Positions 1 through 64,000 of a stretch of 64,000 nt of DNA are shown piece after piece. Below the pieces are notes generated by a model. It was not told the DNA's origin, did not search any database, and saw only the letters and a program-made list of their open reading frames with translations. The DNA lies in contig CM019696.1 in the NCBI GenBank assembly GCA_009760885.1, positions 48,340,574 through 48,404,573 on the forward strand, read 5' to 3'. Both the position numbers and the translations under genes were made by a program. How positions within the stretch are numbered: the first letter of the stretch is position 1; every line of letters starts with the position of its first letter. The stretch comes from Achatina immaculata (Eukaryota > Mollusca > Gastropoda > Stylommatophora > Achatinidae).

Positions 1-500
1 GCCTCTCATAAGCACCGTAAATAATAAAATAAGCAATAAATAATAGAATTTGTAAGAATAACAATACTTGTGATACCTGCATACACTGAAGTGATATTCT
101 GCTTTTTTTCCATTTACAAACAACAATAGCACAGAAAAAAAAAAAAGAACAAATGTTGCAAGTTGCAGATGACAAAAGAGACTGACAAGACGAAATCCAG
201 ACAACACATTCTGTGAAAACATGCATGAAAGCACAGAGAGAAGGTACGAGAATAACTACTGCAAAATGAAGACTAAAATTAACTTCATCTCAAATACCTG
301 AAAAAAAAAACTGTCACAGGAAGCATCTGTGATCCAGTGCCTGTGCACTAACAGCTGTTAAATGTGTCAAGTTTTGACTCTCAACCTACAAAACAGTAAC
401 TGAAATCTAGAAATTTTTTTTTGTAATAAAAAGAAAAAAATCGTGATCAAAAAGTGACATGATGTCTATTTTAGTAATTATAGTAGTTTAAAAAACAAGC
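1..500. other. No feature recognised
   Basis: AT-rich sequence downstream of the aPKC gene. No ORF, repeat array or RNA gene recognised. Confidence 0.5.
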
Positions 501-502
501 TG

Positions 503-690
503 TCACGTGGAGCACAACATGCCAAAGAAAAAGAGGTCGACCATGTGAAACATTGTTAAGAGAAGCCAATTTAGTGGGCATAACATCCCCAGATGAAGTT
601 GAAAGACTCTTCGAGAACAGGAAAACTTGGCAAACAGCTATGCGAGCCCTACGTGACGTTTAATGGCACGGGAAGGATGTAAGATGTAAT
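503..690 (+). mobile_element. RTE-like LINE, 3'-end relic
   Basis: Encodes the C-terminal tail of the same family as the long ORF at 21028-23631: RKRGRP, then LLREANLVGITSPDEVERL and ALRDV followed by TAA. It ends with the same 3' signature (GGCACGGGAAGGATGTAAG) and a short repeated tail. The frame is broken before RKRGRP. Dead 5'-truncated copy. Confidence 0.85.
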
Positions 691-1065
691 AGTAGTTTAA
701 AATTATGAACTCTTAACTATGAAACAAAACCATATGACTGTGGTTATTTCTAAAAAAAAAAAAAGCTGTTTAAATGGCTCACAGCAGGTTAAGAGTTGTG
801 CAGAAAAAGTAGACAAAATCTCGTATTCTAGCTCTTACAGAATACGTCAGAGCACAAGAGTTCTGGTGACAGATTGGCCGAGCGAACAGTGATGCAGGTT
901 CTCACGCTGAAGAGGCAAGTTCTGCTCTTTCTGCCATCACTCTCCATCTGAATCAGCTGTAGGAACAGGTACTCTGCACAATATGTGGAGGAAAACTGCT
1001 TCCATAAATGAAGAATATCCACATGAATGGTGAATCTGATGAATTATAGTGGATTAAACCACACG

Positions 1066-1098
1066 CACGCACACACACACACACGCACACACACAGAG
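1066..1098 (+). repeat. (CA)n microsatellite
   Basis: Nearly pure run of CA dinucleotides with two G interruptions. Confidence 0.9.
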
Positions 1099-1560
1099 CT
1101 GTCACCAGATGAGGGAATACAGGAAACCATGAGCTAAACAATTTCATATAGGAATAGTTATTTTTTAAGAAACTTTTTTTTAATAAGATAAAAGTGCCAT
1201 GACAAAGTAATATTCATTAATTTACTTGATAAATTAAATAAACAATATTTCTATCATTAATTAATGACACTAAATAAAGTGACATGATGTAGTAAATCAT
1301 GATACTTATAAATGATTTTTCCACCTCTACCCAGCACTGAGTAGCTTCATCTGCTGGAAACTAACTGCCTCGATTATTAAAATGCAAAGAAGAAAACAAC
1401 TCTTCCCTACAGCAGAACTGCTGCTGCTACTGCTCAGTTTCTGATTTTCAGCAGTTTCCAGCAATGTTTAGGAGTTTTATGCAAACTTGTTCAACAAAAA
1501 GGAAAGAAACAAATGTCACGGCTACTCACAAAACCATTAACCTGTGTCAGTCCTGGTAAA

Positions 1561-1890
1561 AATATTCTGTCTGATGCATTTCTCTCTCTCTCTGAACCTT
1601 AAGTGCCCAGGGCACATGGGGCTTCCGCAAGGGTTTTCCACAAATGCCTGTCCTTTGCTTTTTTTTTCTGCTCTTGCCCAGGTAAGCCCTCTATCGCTCA
1701 ACATCCTCTCTGTTGTTTTCTCCATGTCTCTTTTGGTCTACCCTTACTTCTGTTCCCCTGTGGTGTCCATCTTAGTGCTATTTTTGGTAGCGAGTTGTCA
1801 GTCATTCGGAGCACATGTCCCAGCCATCGCCAGCGTCTTTCCTCAATAACTGTTGTCAGTGGCTTCATCTGCATCTCTGTCAACAAGATG
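1561..1890 (-). mobile_element. LINE 3'-end relic, family with (GA)n tail
   Basis: Minus strand reads RRWRWLGHVLRMTDNSLPK and GRPKETWR, then after a frameshift TTERMLSDRGLTWARAEKK. GHVLRM, GRPKETWR and the GLTWA tail are typical of the C-terminus of endonuclease-type LINE polymerases. The copy ends in GAGAGA after the conserved CTTAAGGTTCAGAGAG. Two further copies are at 16087-16199 and 16305-16622. Confidence 0.85.
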
Positions 1891-1899
1891 TTTTAAAAT

Positions 1900-2200
1900 A
1901 TTCATATAACCCTGTAAATGACTTCTGGCCAAAGGGCAATCATTTCAGTATTTATCAATGATAATGCAGGAAATGGCAGCCATGAAATTTAGATATTTTC
2001 CTTAAATGTGATAAAATAATACAACAAGAACCAACGCTATTAAAAAATCCAGCCCAAAAATAAACCAGTCATAGAAAGTAACCAATCACATGCATAAAGA
2101 TCAACCAATGAAAACAATGCACACTATCTTGCCTGATTGGCTTGCATGAAATTACCACTCTAAAATAGAGACAAAATGTTCACCAGTGTTTTGAAAGAAT
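1900..2200. other. No feature recognised
   Basis: AT-rich non-coding stretch between two LINE relics. Confidence 0.5.
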
Positions 2201-2203
2201 CTT

Positions 2204-2265
2204 ACATCCTTCCCGTGCCGTTAAATGTCACATAGGGCTCGCATGGTAGTTCACCAAGTTTTGTT
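2204..2265 (-). mobile_element. RTE-like LINE, extreme 3'-end relic
   Basis: Sixty bases matching the 3' terminus of the family at 21009-23665: cttacatccttcccgtgccg followed by the reversed ALCDV-stop region. Only the last codons and tail remain. Confidence 0.75.
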
Positions 2266-2402
2266 CTGAAATAATGATAAAATTAGAAAAACTGCTTTAT
2301 ATACTTCAAGGCAAATAGAAAGTATGGTTGACCTGATCATAAAAAATAAATAAAGTTTACTGAAACACAGATTGTGGAATATGTAAAGTAATAAATTGTA
2401 AG

Positions 2403-2860
2403 ATCAAACAATTCTCTTTTGTAACCACAGTCTTAATCTAACAGAGGAATGTGACCACAATCTTAGTCTAATAGAGGAAAATGACAACAATCTTAGTCTA
2501 ACAGAGGAAAGTGACAACAATCTTAATCTAACAGAAGAAAGTGATCACAACATTAAACTAAAAGATTCAAAATAATTACAATCTTAGTCTAACAGAATAA
2601 AGTGACCACAATCTTAGTCCTAACAAAGGAAAGTGACCACAATATTAAACTAAAAGATTAAAACAATTACAATCTTAGTCTAACAAAGTATGATAACTAC
2701 AAACTTAGTTTAAATGAGTAAGATAACCACAATTTTAGTTTAAATGAGTAAGATAAATACAATCTTAGTCTAAGATAGCTACAACATTAGTCTAACAATG
2801 TTAAAAGTAATCACAATCTTAGATTAACAAAGCCATGCACAATCTTAGTTTAATCAAATT
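2403..2860. repeat. Degenerate minisatellite, about 30-bp unit
   Basis: Repeats of CAATCTTAGTCTAACAGAGG with variable spacers; about 15 diverged copies. Confidence 0.85.
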
Positions 2861-3017
2861 CAGTAACAGTCATGTAGATCAAAACTGACTGACAATGACA
2901 TAAAAGATTAATGAGGATAATTAGTGAGTATGATACTGAGAGATAATATAAACATTATTCACAATTATGCTGATATAATAAGAATAACAATTTGATTATA
3001 TAAATTTTTGGTGTATA

Positions 3018-3100
3018 CCACGGCTTGGATTTGAGCCTGGCACCACCGGCATAGTAAACCGAGCGCCTAACCATTCAGCTAACCAGGCCACCCTACATGG
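3018..3100 (-). repeat. tRNA-like SINE head
   Basis: On the minus strand a Pol III A-box-like segment (TTAGCTGAATGG) and a B-box-like GGCTCAAATCC lie about 35 bp apart, as in a tRNA. No CCA-ready acceptor stem is evident, so a SINE head or pseudo-tRNA is more likely than a functional tRNA. Confidence 0.55.
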
Positions 3101-3608
3101 CATACCACTCTGTTTTTTTCAACTGCTCAATCTCTGGCAAAGATGTTAAAATTCCACAACAAAAAAAAAAAAAACAACACAAAACAGGCATAAAACAAAA
3201 TGAAACGACAGAAATCATGTCTCTCAGCAAACACACATTCAATATCAAGATACAGTACTGCAGTAACTTTCTTTGCTCACTCTCAAATATTAGGTTCTGG
3301 ATACTTCATGCATGATCCATCGTTCATGATCTTTTTTTGTCTGACGCTCCCGGTTCCCCCCTCCTCCCCTCCCCGTTGTCTTCTTGTTTTGTGCCTGACG
3401 TCTTCCGGGGACAAACTGATGACTCTGGATAACAAGCAGGATTGTCCTCAAAGGATAAATTGTAACATTACAACTGAATGAATATAGTCCAGCTAACAGT
3501 CAGTAGTTTGAAAACCACTGGTCTCACAAACCTCACATTGTGGACTATGACTATTCTATGAAAATGGTGGGGATTATGAGGGGATAATTATGTATGGGAT
3601 TAATATTA

Positions 3609-3627
3609 TATATATATATATATATAA
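3609..3627. repeat. (TA)n microsatellite
   Basis: Simple AT dinucleotide run. Confidence 0.9.
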
Positions 3628-4164
3628 ACTATGAATGTGATGATGGTAGCGGTGACAAGGGACCATTATTAAGGTGTAGATGACACAAATTAATTAAATG
3701 ATAATACTAGTAACTATAAAACTGTTTTGTTGATGAGAATCATAATAATATCACAAATCCTATGATACTGCTTATGGTGATGTTCAAAGAAATGTAAGTC
3801 ATTCTTATACAAATTAAAGCTAATCTGAGAGTAATGTAATGTTACTCTGACAGTAATGTAGGCCAAAGATGAGGAACATGTCAAAAGTCTGAGAAATGTT
3901 GGTCAAAATGTCAAAAGTGTTGGTTCTACTTATGAATATACCGCACATAATGCTGTATTCAACTGGAAACACGTTTTCATGATTTTATGTCTGAAGACTC
4001 ACTGCAAATGTGATAACACAAAGCTGACATCAGAGAAATTCTTCTTAAATGTTGCAGAAAAAAAAAATATTTCAGAAAACAAAAACTGAAGTGGGAAAAT
4101 AAAAAGCTATTAAAACTAGAGTGCAAATCTAGTCCATGAAACTTGTAAACCTGGCTAGTAATCC

Positions 4165-4500
4165 TACCTATGGCAACTTCTGTACTCAGCTTTATTTAGC
4201 ATGTGACAATTTCCATACTTCTGTACTCATCCAGCACGTGACAGTTTCTATACTTTATAAAAAAATTTATCCAGCATTTGATAGTTTCTATACTTTTCTA
4301 TTTACTAGCAAGTAATAATCTTTATATTTTTCTATTTAACCTGCAAGTGACAATATCTGTACTTTTCTATGTGTCTAGCATGTGCCAATTTCTGTACTTT
4401 TCTATTTATCCAGCATGTGACATTTCTATACTTTTCTATTTATCCACCATGTGATAATTTCTATACTTCTCAATGCATCCAGCATGTAACAACCTCTATC
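4165..4500. repeat. Degenerate minisatellite, about 37-bp unit
   Basis: Unit around CAGCATGTGACAATTTCTAT followed by acttttctatttatc, nine or so diverged copies. Confidence 0.85.
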
Positions 4501-4937
4501 TCATAAAGAAAATAACACAAAATCAATAGATCAACCTTATCATTTCTATTATCTTCATGCTTTCCTTCAGCTCCATCACTAAGGACAACTTTCATCAAAA
4601 CCACAGCTCATATACTATGGCAGCATCACATCAGGCCTCAGATGAGAAACAAAAAATTAGCTTGGAATGAAAGACAAACTGGGTAAAAAAAAAATCAGCG
4701 GAATGATGCTTTTGAGAGAACAATTTCAAGACAATATTTCTGACAATGACTTCTGATACAGTATTTACATACACGTACAATACTTACAGATACAAAACGT
4801 ATATGTTAGAAAAGTTACGAGTCAACAATTAGTTATTTTATATTACTGCTAACACGATTCTTCTTTAATTTAATTTAGTGCATTAAATAAGTCAAACCTG
4901 TTAGAAATCTCTATTTCTAAAATTCTCTAATACAATA

Positions 4938-5010
4938 ACTTTCAGCCTTTTGGAAGCTGACAATAGTTTCAGCCTTTTGGAAGCTGACAATAGTTTCAGC
5001 TTCTTGGAAG
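4938..5010. repeat. 27-bp tandem repeat, 3 copies
   Basis: Unit TTTCAGCCTTTTGGAAGCTG plus acaatag; the third copy is altered. Confidence 0.85.
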
Positions 5011-5650
5011 CACTGCTATCAAGTGTAAAATGATTTTTAAACGCAGTGAAAATGTTCTTGCAAGTGTTGATATGTTTAAAAACATTACTCTGGCTATTTT
5101 GTAAAGTGACTGATATGAGTAGTCACAAGCACATAGGTGACAATATTTGCTGTGTAATGTGATGAACCAAAAACACATAATGTACAGTACACACTGATGG
5201 CAAGTTTTCAAATGAAATACCAAGTTGTTCTCGTTTGATTTATGATTTTTTTTCTTCTATAAATATCTATTCTGGAAAGGCAGATCCAATCAAAAATATA
5301 CAATTCTAAGTTTTAGTTTTATATTCTTCTAGTACTGAATGAAAATCTCAAGAACCAATCAAAATGATCCTATCACCTTAGCCTAGCTAACTTGATAAAA
5401 ACATCCAATAAATGTTCACCTTCGTCCGATCATTTGCTGGAATGGCTTTATTCTCTAATATGTGATAACAGAGACTCAAAAAGCAATTCCACCAACAGTG
5501 ATGTCATCAAGGCCATACAGCAGAGCAGGTCAAGAACATATTATAACTTCATGTGGCATCCCTAGTAATATATGTTATCTACTAAAGACTAGCCAATGGG
5601 GTAAGGATTGCTATGTTTATTTCCTAAAGTGAAAAAACATGTCAGAATTA

Positions 5651-6110
5651 CTTTATCCCGTAGAGTAAAATAGCATGCTAGGATTGCTATGCTTGTCCCC
5701 TACAGTAAAAGAGCATGCTATGATTGCCATGCTTGTCCCCTACAGTAAAAGAGCATGCTATGATTGCTATGCTTGTCCCCTACAGTAAAAGAGCATGCTA
5801 GGATTGCTATGCTCGTCCCCTACAGTAAAAGAGCATGCTATGATTGCTATGCTTGTCCCCTACAGTAAAAGAGCATGCTAGGATTGCTATGCTTGTCCCC
5901 TACAGTAAAAGAGCATGCTATGATTGCTATGCTTGTCCCCTACAGTAAAAGAGCATGCTATGATTGTTATGCTTGTCCCCTACAGTAAAAGAGCATGCTA
6001 GGATTGCTATGCTTGTCCCCTACAGTAAAAGAGCATGCTAGGATTGCTATGCTTGTCCCCTACAGTAAAAGAGCATGCTAGGATTGCTATGTTTACCGTA
6101 GAGAAGAAAC
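5651..6110. repeat. 40-bp minisatellite, about 11 copies
   Basis: Unit TACAGTAAAAGAGCATGCTA followed by tgattgctatgcttgtcccc. The central copies are almost identical (mainly a T/G variant at one site) and the edges diverge, the usual picture for recent internal expansion. Confidence 0.95.
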
Positions 6111-6253
6111 ATGCTGTTTTTTTTGCTTCACACAGTGAAAGACCACGTTGAAAGAACTTCCACTCTGGCAAGTCATAAGTATCAATGCAACCTGCTCAAT
6201 TTCAAAATGATACAGTATGACAACTCATTTCAGCAGCTTCTTTCATTTTCTTC

Positions 6254-6257
6254 ATCA

Positions 6258-6301
<44 letters not shown>

Positions 6302-6302
6302 C
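6254..6302. repeat. (TC)n(TA)n compound microsatellite
   Basis: CT run passing directly into a TA run. Confidence 0.9.
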
Positions 6303-6970
6303 TGAGTCAAACACTTATTTCCACACTTTTATACCTAAGTCAAACAATTATATTTTCATACATTTATAGCTAAGTCAAACATTTATATTTCCATACTTGT
6401 ATAGCTGTGCTAAACACTTATTTCCACACTTTTATAGCTGAGTCAAACACTTAAATTTTCATACTTTTATAGTTAAGTCAAACACTTATAATTTCATACT
6501 TGTATAGCTGTGCTAAACACTTATTTCCACGATTTTAAGTCAAACACTTATATTTCCATACTTTTACAGCTATGTCAAACATTTATACTTCCATACTTTT
6601 ATAGCTAAGCCAAACACTTATACTTCCATACTTTTATAGCTGAAGTAACAACTGGCATTTTTGTGCTCTTATACTTGAACCATATTCTGATATTTTTGTG
6701 TATTTTACAGCTGAGACAAAAACTGACAATTCTCTAGTGTTATTTCTGAGCTGCTGAACCAAACACTGACATTTCTACAGTTTTATCACGGAGCCAAACA
6801 CTGATATTTCTCTACTTTTATAGTTGAGCCAAACGCTGACACTTCTACAATTTTATCACTGAGCCAAACACTGATATTTCTCTACTTTTATAGAGCTGAG
6901 CCAAACACTGATATTTCTACAGTTTTATCACTGAATCAAAGACTGATATTTCTCTATAGCTCCCAGATCT
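6303..6970. repeat. Degenerate minisatellite, about 37-bp unit
   Basis: Copies of AAGTCAAACACTTATATTTC plus catacttttatagctg, increasingly diverged to the right (GAGCCAAACACTGATATTTC form). Confidence 0.85.
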
Positions 6971-7129
6971 ATTTCTCTATAGCCAATTCAAGCACTGATA
7001 TTTAGGTAAACAAAAAAATGTTACTGATGCATGCATAAATCAAAAAAATGGATAAGTCTTCTCACTGTCCCATGCTGTTCAAAGTTCTCAAATCTATGTA
7101 GTTTAACCATACTAAATATCTATAATGTT

Positions 7130-7480
7130 CTCTAGTTACAAGTGTTATCTATGATTCTGGTACACTAACAAGTGTTATCTATAATTCTGGTACACTAACA
7201 AGTGTTATCTATAATTCTGGTACATTAACAAGTGTTATCTATAATTCTGGTACACAAATAAGTGTTATCTATAATTCTGGTACACTAACAAGTATTATCT
7301 ATAATTCTGGTACACCAATAAGTGTTATCTATAATTCTGGTATACCAAACAAGTGTTATGTATGATTCTGGTACACCAAACAAGTGTTATCTATAATTCT
7401 GGTACACTAACAAGTGTTATCTATAATTCTGGTACACCAAACAAGTGTTATCTATGATTCTGGTACACCAAACAAGCATA
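7130..7480. repeat. 30-bp minisatellite, about 11 copies
   Basis: Unit AACAAGTGTTATCTATAATT plus ctggtacact; copies differ by one or two bases. Confidence 0.93.
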
Positions 7481-7499
7481 AAATAACTGTGAACAACTG

Positions 7500-9699
7500 C
7501 TGAAACTTGACTCTGTTGACTTTTAGTACACGATGAAAAAGATCAGAATTTTACCAAGTAAATTAATTACAATTCAGTTATGAATGATTTCAATGATTTG
7601 TGAAACATAATCTCTTCCAGTTATGGTTTTCAAATACATGTTCTCACAAAATGTGTTTTCACGTGCTTAACAAGTGTGAGTCCTCAAATGTTAGAGAGGA
7701 CAATGTCCTATGTCCCCTCAAGTTTTACCATTAAACGAAACCTTCACAAATTATGTGAAACAAACAGTAGCATTGTTTCAAAACCTTCACGTTGTAGTAA
7801 ACCATCACAAATAACCTGACAGTAAGTGACAATGAGAAAATTCACAATAAACTATCACATATTGTGTAATATCTATCACTCAATCTCAAATCATCAACTT
7901 GTAACAAATCATCATCATCATCTCAAGTCATCAATTTTTAGCACACCATAAGTGAAAAACAATCACTCTTTCTGAAACCATCAAACCATCAACTTACAGC
8001 AAACCTGTACTTTCTCTCAAATCATGTTTTAGTAAAACCATCAAAACATACAAGGAATTTAACCATAAGATAATAACAACAAAGTTATACAAATTAATCT
8101 CAGAATTCACAACTTATAACACTTCCATGGCCACATAAAAATATGTGCAAACTGATATGATGCCATTACATGTATTCTAGAGGTTTCTGAACAGAGCAAA
8201 ATATGGGAAAAAGTGAAGTCTGCACGTAATACCTTTACCTTCACTCTTGTGACATGTTTTCTTCCATTCACAGTGCCCACCTGTAATACACGCCTCAAAG
8301 TGCTTCAACGGCCAATTTACACACAAAATATATTACATCAATACAACAACAGTGCAATAAATATGTAATTACAAAAATGAGCGTAGATTTAATGTGAAAG
8401 ACAATACAAATGATCACAAATCAGATGTTCCCAATACAAGACTGATAATACTTTTCACAGAAATTTCTCACGGAAATCACTTCTTAACTTCACATTCTCA
8501 CATAACATCTTCAAGGTATAAAACTCTAAAAATTCAAATAAGACTTCAGAGTTATAGAGCCTGATCTTTGGTGGAACCTTGATTATAAATATGACCAAAA
8601 CAAATGGGATTATGGGGTGTTACAAGTTTTTAAAAAAAAAAAAAAAAGCTTTAGCTATTGATGAGTGCATGCATGCTGCAAATTCAAAAACTTAATAGCT
8701 TTACTCAGAAAAAAAACTATGAACCACAATTCTCACTAAAGTTAAGATGAATAATTCCATTACATTTATTTCACATCCTCATTCTTTACTCATCTACATT
8801 ATCCACATGAACTATACAGCTGTGTAAAAATTGATTACATACAGGTATATTTAACTTCACTTTGGCTGGTCCTGAGCCAGTGCTGAGAAAAGATGTGATG
8901 AATGTGAATGTACATTACATCCCAGAATATTGTGGATAAAACTTTGAATTAGCCAGAAACGATCCAATCAGGTGACAGAAGGAGTGTGTTATCTAGATAA
9001 AGTAACCAGAGAAAGTTACATAGGCATAGCTGGAAGTGGTGATCATGTGACATTCTATACTCCATTTAAAACAACATCATCTTGACTAGAAATTCATGGT
9101 CATGGAATTAATGTTTACTCTCAGAACACAGTCACTGTCATCCATCAACATCCGTGGACAACCAATATTTATAGTTTGGCTAAATTATGATCTTCGTGCA
9201 AGGTTCAGAAAGTAATATCTCTGAAAGTTAAAAATACAGTGAATATTGTGATCTGTTCTGAAATATTACTTCACCAAACTGATAAATGCTTGATTCAGCA
9301 AAACTGAATGTCGTCATGTGATAACATATGGGATGTGGTACAGTAGTCTTATGTTCTCACATAACGGATCATGTCATATACATGGTTAAAGTTTTTACCT
9401 CAATTTTTTTTTTTTTAACTGAAAACAACATTTATAAACATAATTTCTGCAAACACACAAGTTTTTTTCACTAAATTTACCCACTCAGCCACATCATGTT
9501 CCATCAACAATACTTCTTTCTGTCTTCATTGTAAAGTAATATACAAACATTTCAAACTTCCTGAGCTTATGCTACACTGAAAAGAAAAAGAAATTGTACA
9601 ACCCTTAACTGTTCCAGTATGCATGAAGTTCTAGTCCTGGTATTTTAAAACGCAAATAACAGCAAGAGACATCACCTGGCATATCTGTTAAGGCTAGAT
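7500..9699. other. 3' UTR and downstream flank of aPKC, no separate gene seen
   Basis: AT-rich sequence after the aPKC stop codon. Short ORFs show no recognisable protein. The 3' end of the transcript cannot be set from sequence; a minus-strand AATAAA is at 8765-8770. Confidence 0.45.
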
Positions 9700-63086
<53,387 letters not shown>

Positions 63087-63167
63087 CTAAACAGATGTCA
63101 AAATTATGATCAAACTTGTGTTTGTGATAGTAAAGGAAAATATAAACATAAACTATACTTGTGGAAA

Positions 63168-63430
63168 AAAAAAAGGTAAAGGTAATCCTGTCATGCCTTA
63201 GAGGCACATAGGGATATGGTGTTAGTCCTCATATTTTCCTTGACCTGTCAGCACACTAGAGGGTGATATGGTCAGTATCACGCCTGGCTGCCTTTCCTTC
63301 TCCAACTCCAGAAAATGTCAGGTACTCGTTTCTACAGCTGGGTGACTGGGGTGCCTCTCTGGCCGGATCTGAACCCCCGACCTTCACCACAAGAGACCAG
63401 TGCACTAACCACTTCGCCACTCAGACACCC
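63168..63430 (-). repeat. tRNA-derived SINE, complete copy with target duplication
   Basis: On the minus strand the head has TGTCTGAGTGGCGAAGTGGT (A-box) and GGGGTTCAGATCCGG (B-box) at tRNA spacing. A body and a tail ending GGATTACCTTTACC follow. ACTTGTG(G)AAA flanks it at 63157-63167 and 63431-63440. Other copies: 38388-38615 (+), 54040-54230 (-), 19495-19565 (-). Confidence 0.9.
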
Positions 63431-63444
63431 ACTTGTGAAAGGAA

Positions 63445-64000
63445 AGGGATAATGTAAACTATATGAAAGTTAGGGGGAAATATAAGCTATATAAACTATA
63501 CTTGCAAAAAGTACAAATTAACTATGAATCTGCAATAAGCAGTATTAAGATGATGCTGTCTCAGGTTTTTAATGGAGGAAAAAAAAACTAACTAAAAAAG
63601 AATAAAAAAAAAACTATTAAGAACTTTAAAAAAAAACATTATACATATATGTATTTAAAAATATACACTCATGTACATAAATATACCCTCATATGCATAA
63701 ATATACCCTCATTTACATACTGATACATTTATACATTGGTCGTCTAATGAGATGGTTTTAAAGCGAGCACTTATTCAACTGTCGTGATTTTTACTAAACG
63801 TCATCTTGCTAAGCAGAACCTCTCATGGCCGACTCTATCAATAATACATTTATGCACACAGTTAAAATGTAAATTAACAGAAGGATAGGAGTTCTTTCTT
63901 CAAAACATAACATAACAACTGAAAATGAGAGTCATCAAATGGCATGTACACTTCTCTCTACTCTACAGTGTGTAAGCATGGACACCATACACAAAATTGA
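63445..64000. other. Intron sequence upstream of exon w1, no exon found
   Basis: AT-rich. I looked for the missing first PB1 coding segment (basic, ending in Arg-Gly) and did not find it. Confidence 0.45.

Noticed and set aside
5651..6110. CRISPR-like repeat array
   Set aside because: Units are contiguous with no unique spacers and the DNA is clearly animal.
8107..8298. 63-codon ORF in the 3' flank
   Set aside because: No similarity recognised; length expected by chance.
63380..63430. Functional tRNA gene on the minus strand
   Set aside because: A and B boxes are present but the body and tail match other dispersed copies and target duplications flank it, so it is a SINE.

Overview
The window is metazoan nuclear DNA: AT-rich, intron-rich, and packed with retroelement relics, mariner-type transposons, tRNA-derived SINEs and tandem repeats. 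Nothing in it looks bacterial. The protein details and the mix of RTE-like LINEs, RNase H LINEs and a Penelope-like element suggest a lophotrochozoan, most likely a mollusc (perhaps a gastropod). That assignment is inference. | One host gene explains almost the whole window: atypical protein kinase C (aPKC, the PRKCI/PRKCZ orthologue), on the minus strand. I could place 19 GT-AG bounded coding exons between 63086 and 9700. Joined, they give an open frame of 605 codons plus stop, and every splice phase fits. The order is PB1 domain (62965-63086, 61551-61640), pseudosubstrate/linker and C1 zinc finger (60555-60605, 60060-60145, 54322-54453), hinge (52724-52808, 51466-51509, then small phase 0-0 exons at 49833-49859, 44846-44938 and 36038-36052), kinase domain (35473-35637 to 12471-12550), and the AGC-kinase tail ending in EDCV (11878-12083, 9700-9787). 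The first coding exon(s) and promoter lie to the right of the window. Positions 1-9699 are 3' UTR and downstream flank, with no host gene that I recognise. | The introns hold most of the sequence. LINE relics belong to at least five families, each with its own short-repeat 3' tail. One RTE-like copy (about 20998-23688) keeps an uninterrupted 867-codon endonuclease/reverse-transcriptase ORF, although its 5' end is truncated. Three DNA transposons have TA target duplications and matching terminal inverted repeats (18110-18841, 24335-25318, 48528-49054), and a fourth mariner relic lies at about 27080-27540. A Penelope-like GIY-YIG relic (about 32545-33061) sits between 29-bp inverted copies of a hammerhead-like motif. 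Several tRNA-headed SINE copies are present. About thirty minisatellite arrays with unit lengths of 22-73 bp fill much of the rest; several are long enough and free enough of stops to create spurious ORFs of 300-600 codons. | No new multi-gene system was found. The points most worth following are the three consecutive in-frame cassette-type exons in the aPKC hinge (one 20/31 acidic, one a 15-nt exon starting with ATG just before the kinase domain), the apparently young RTE copy, the flanked Penelope relic, and the extreme load of minisatellites in the introns of one polarity-kinase gene.
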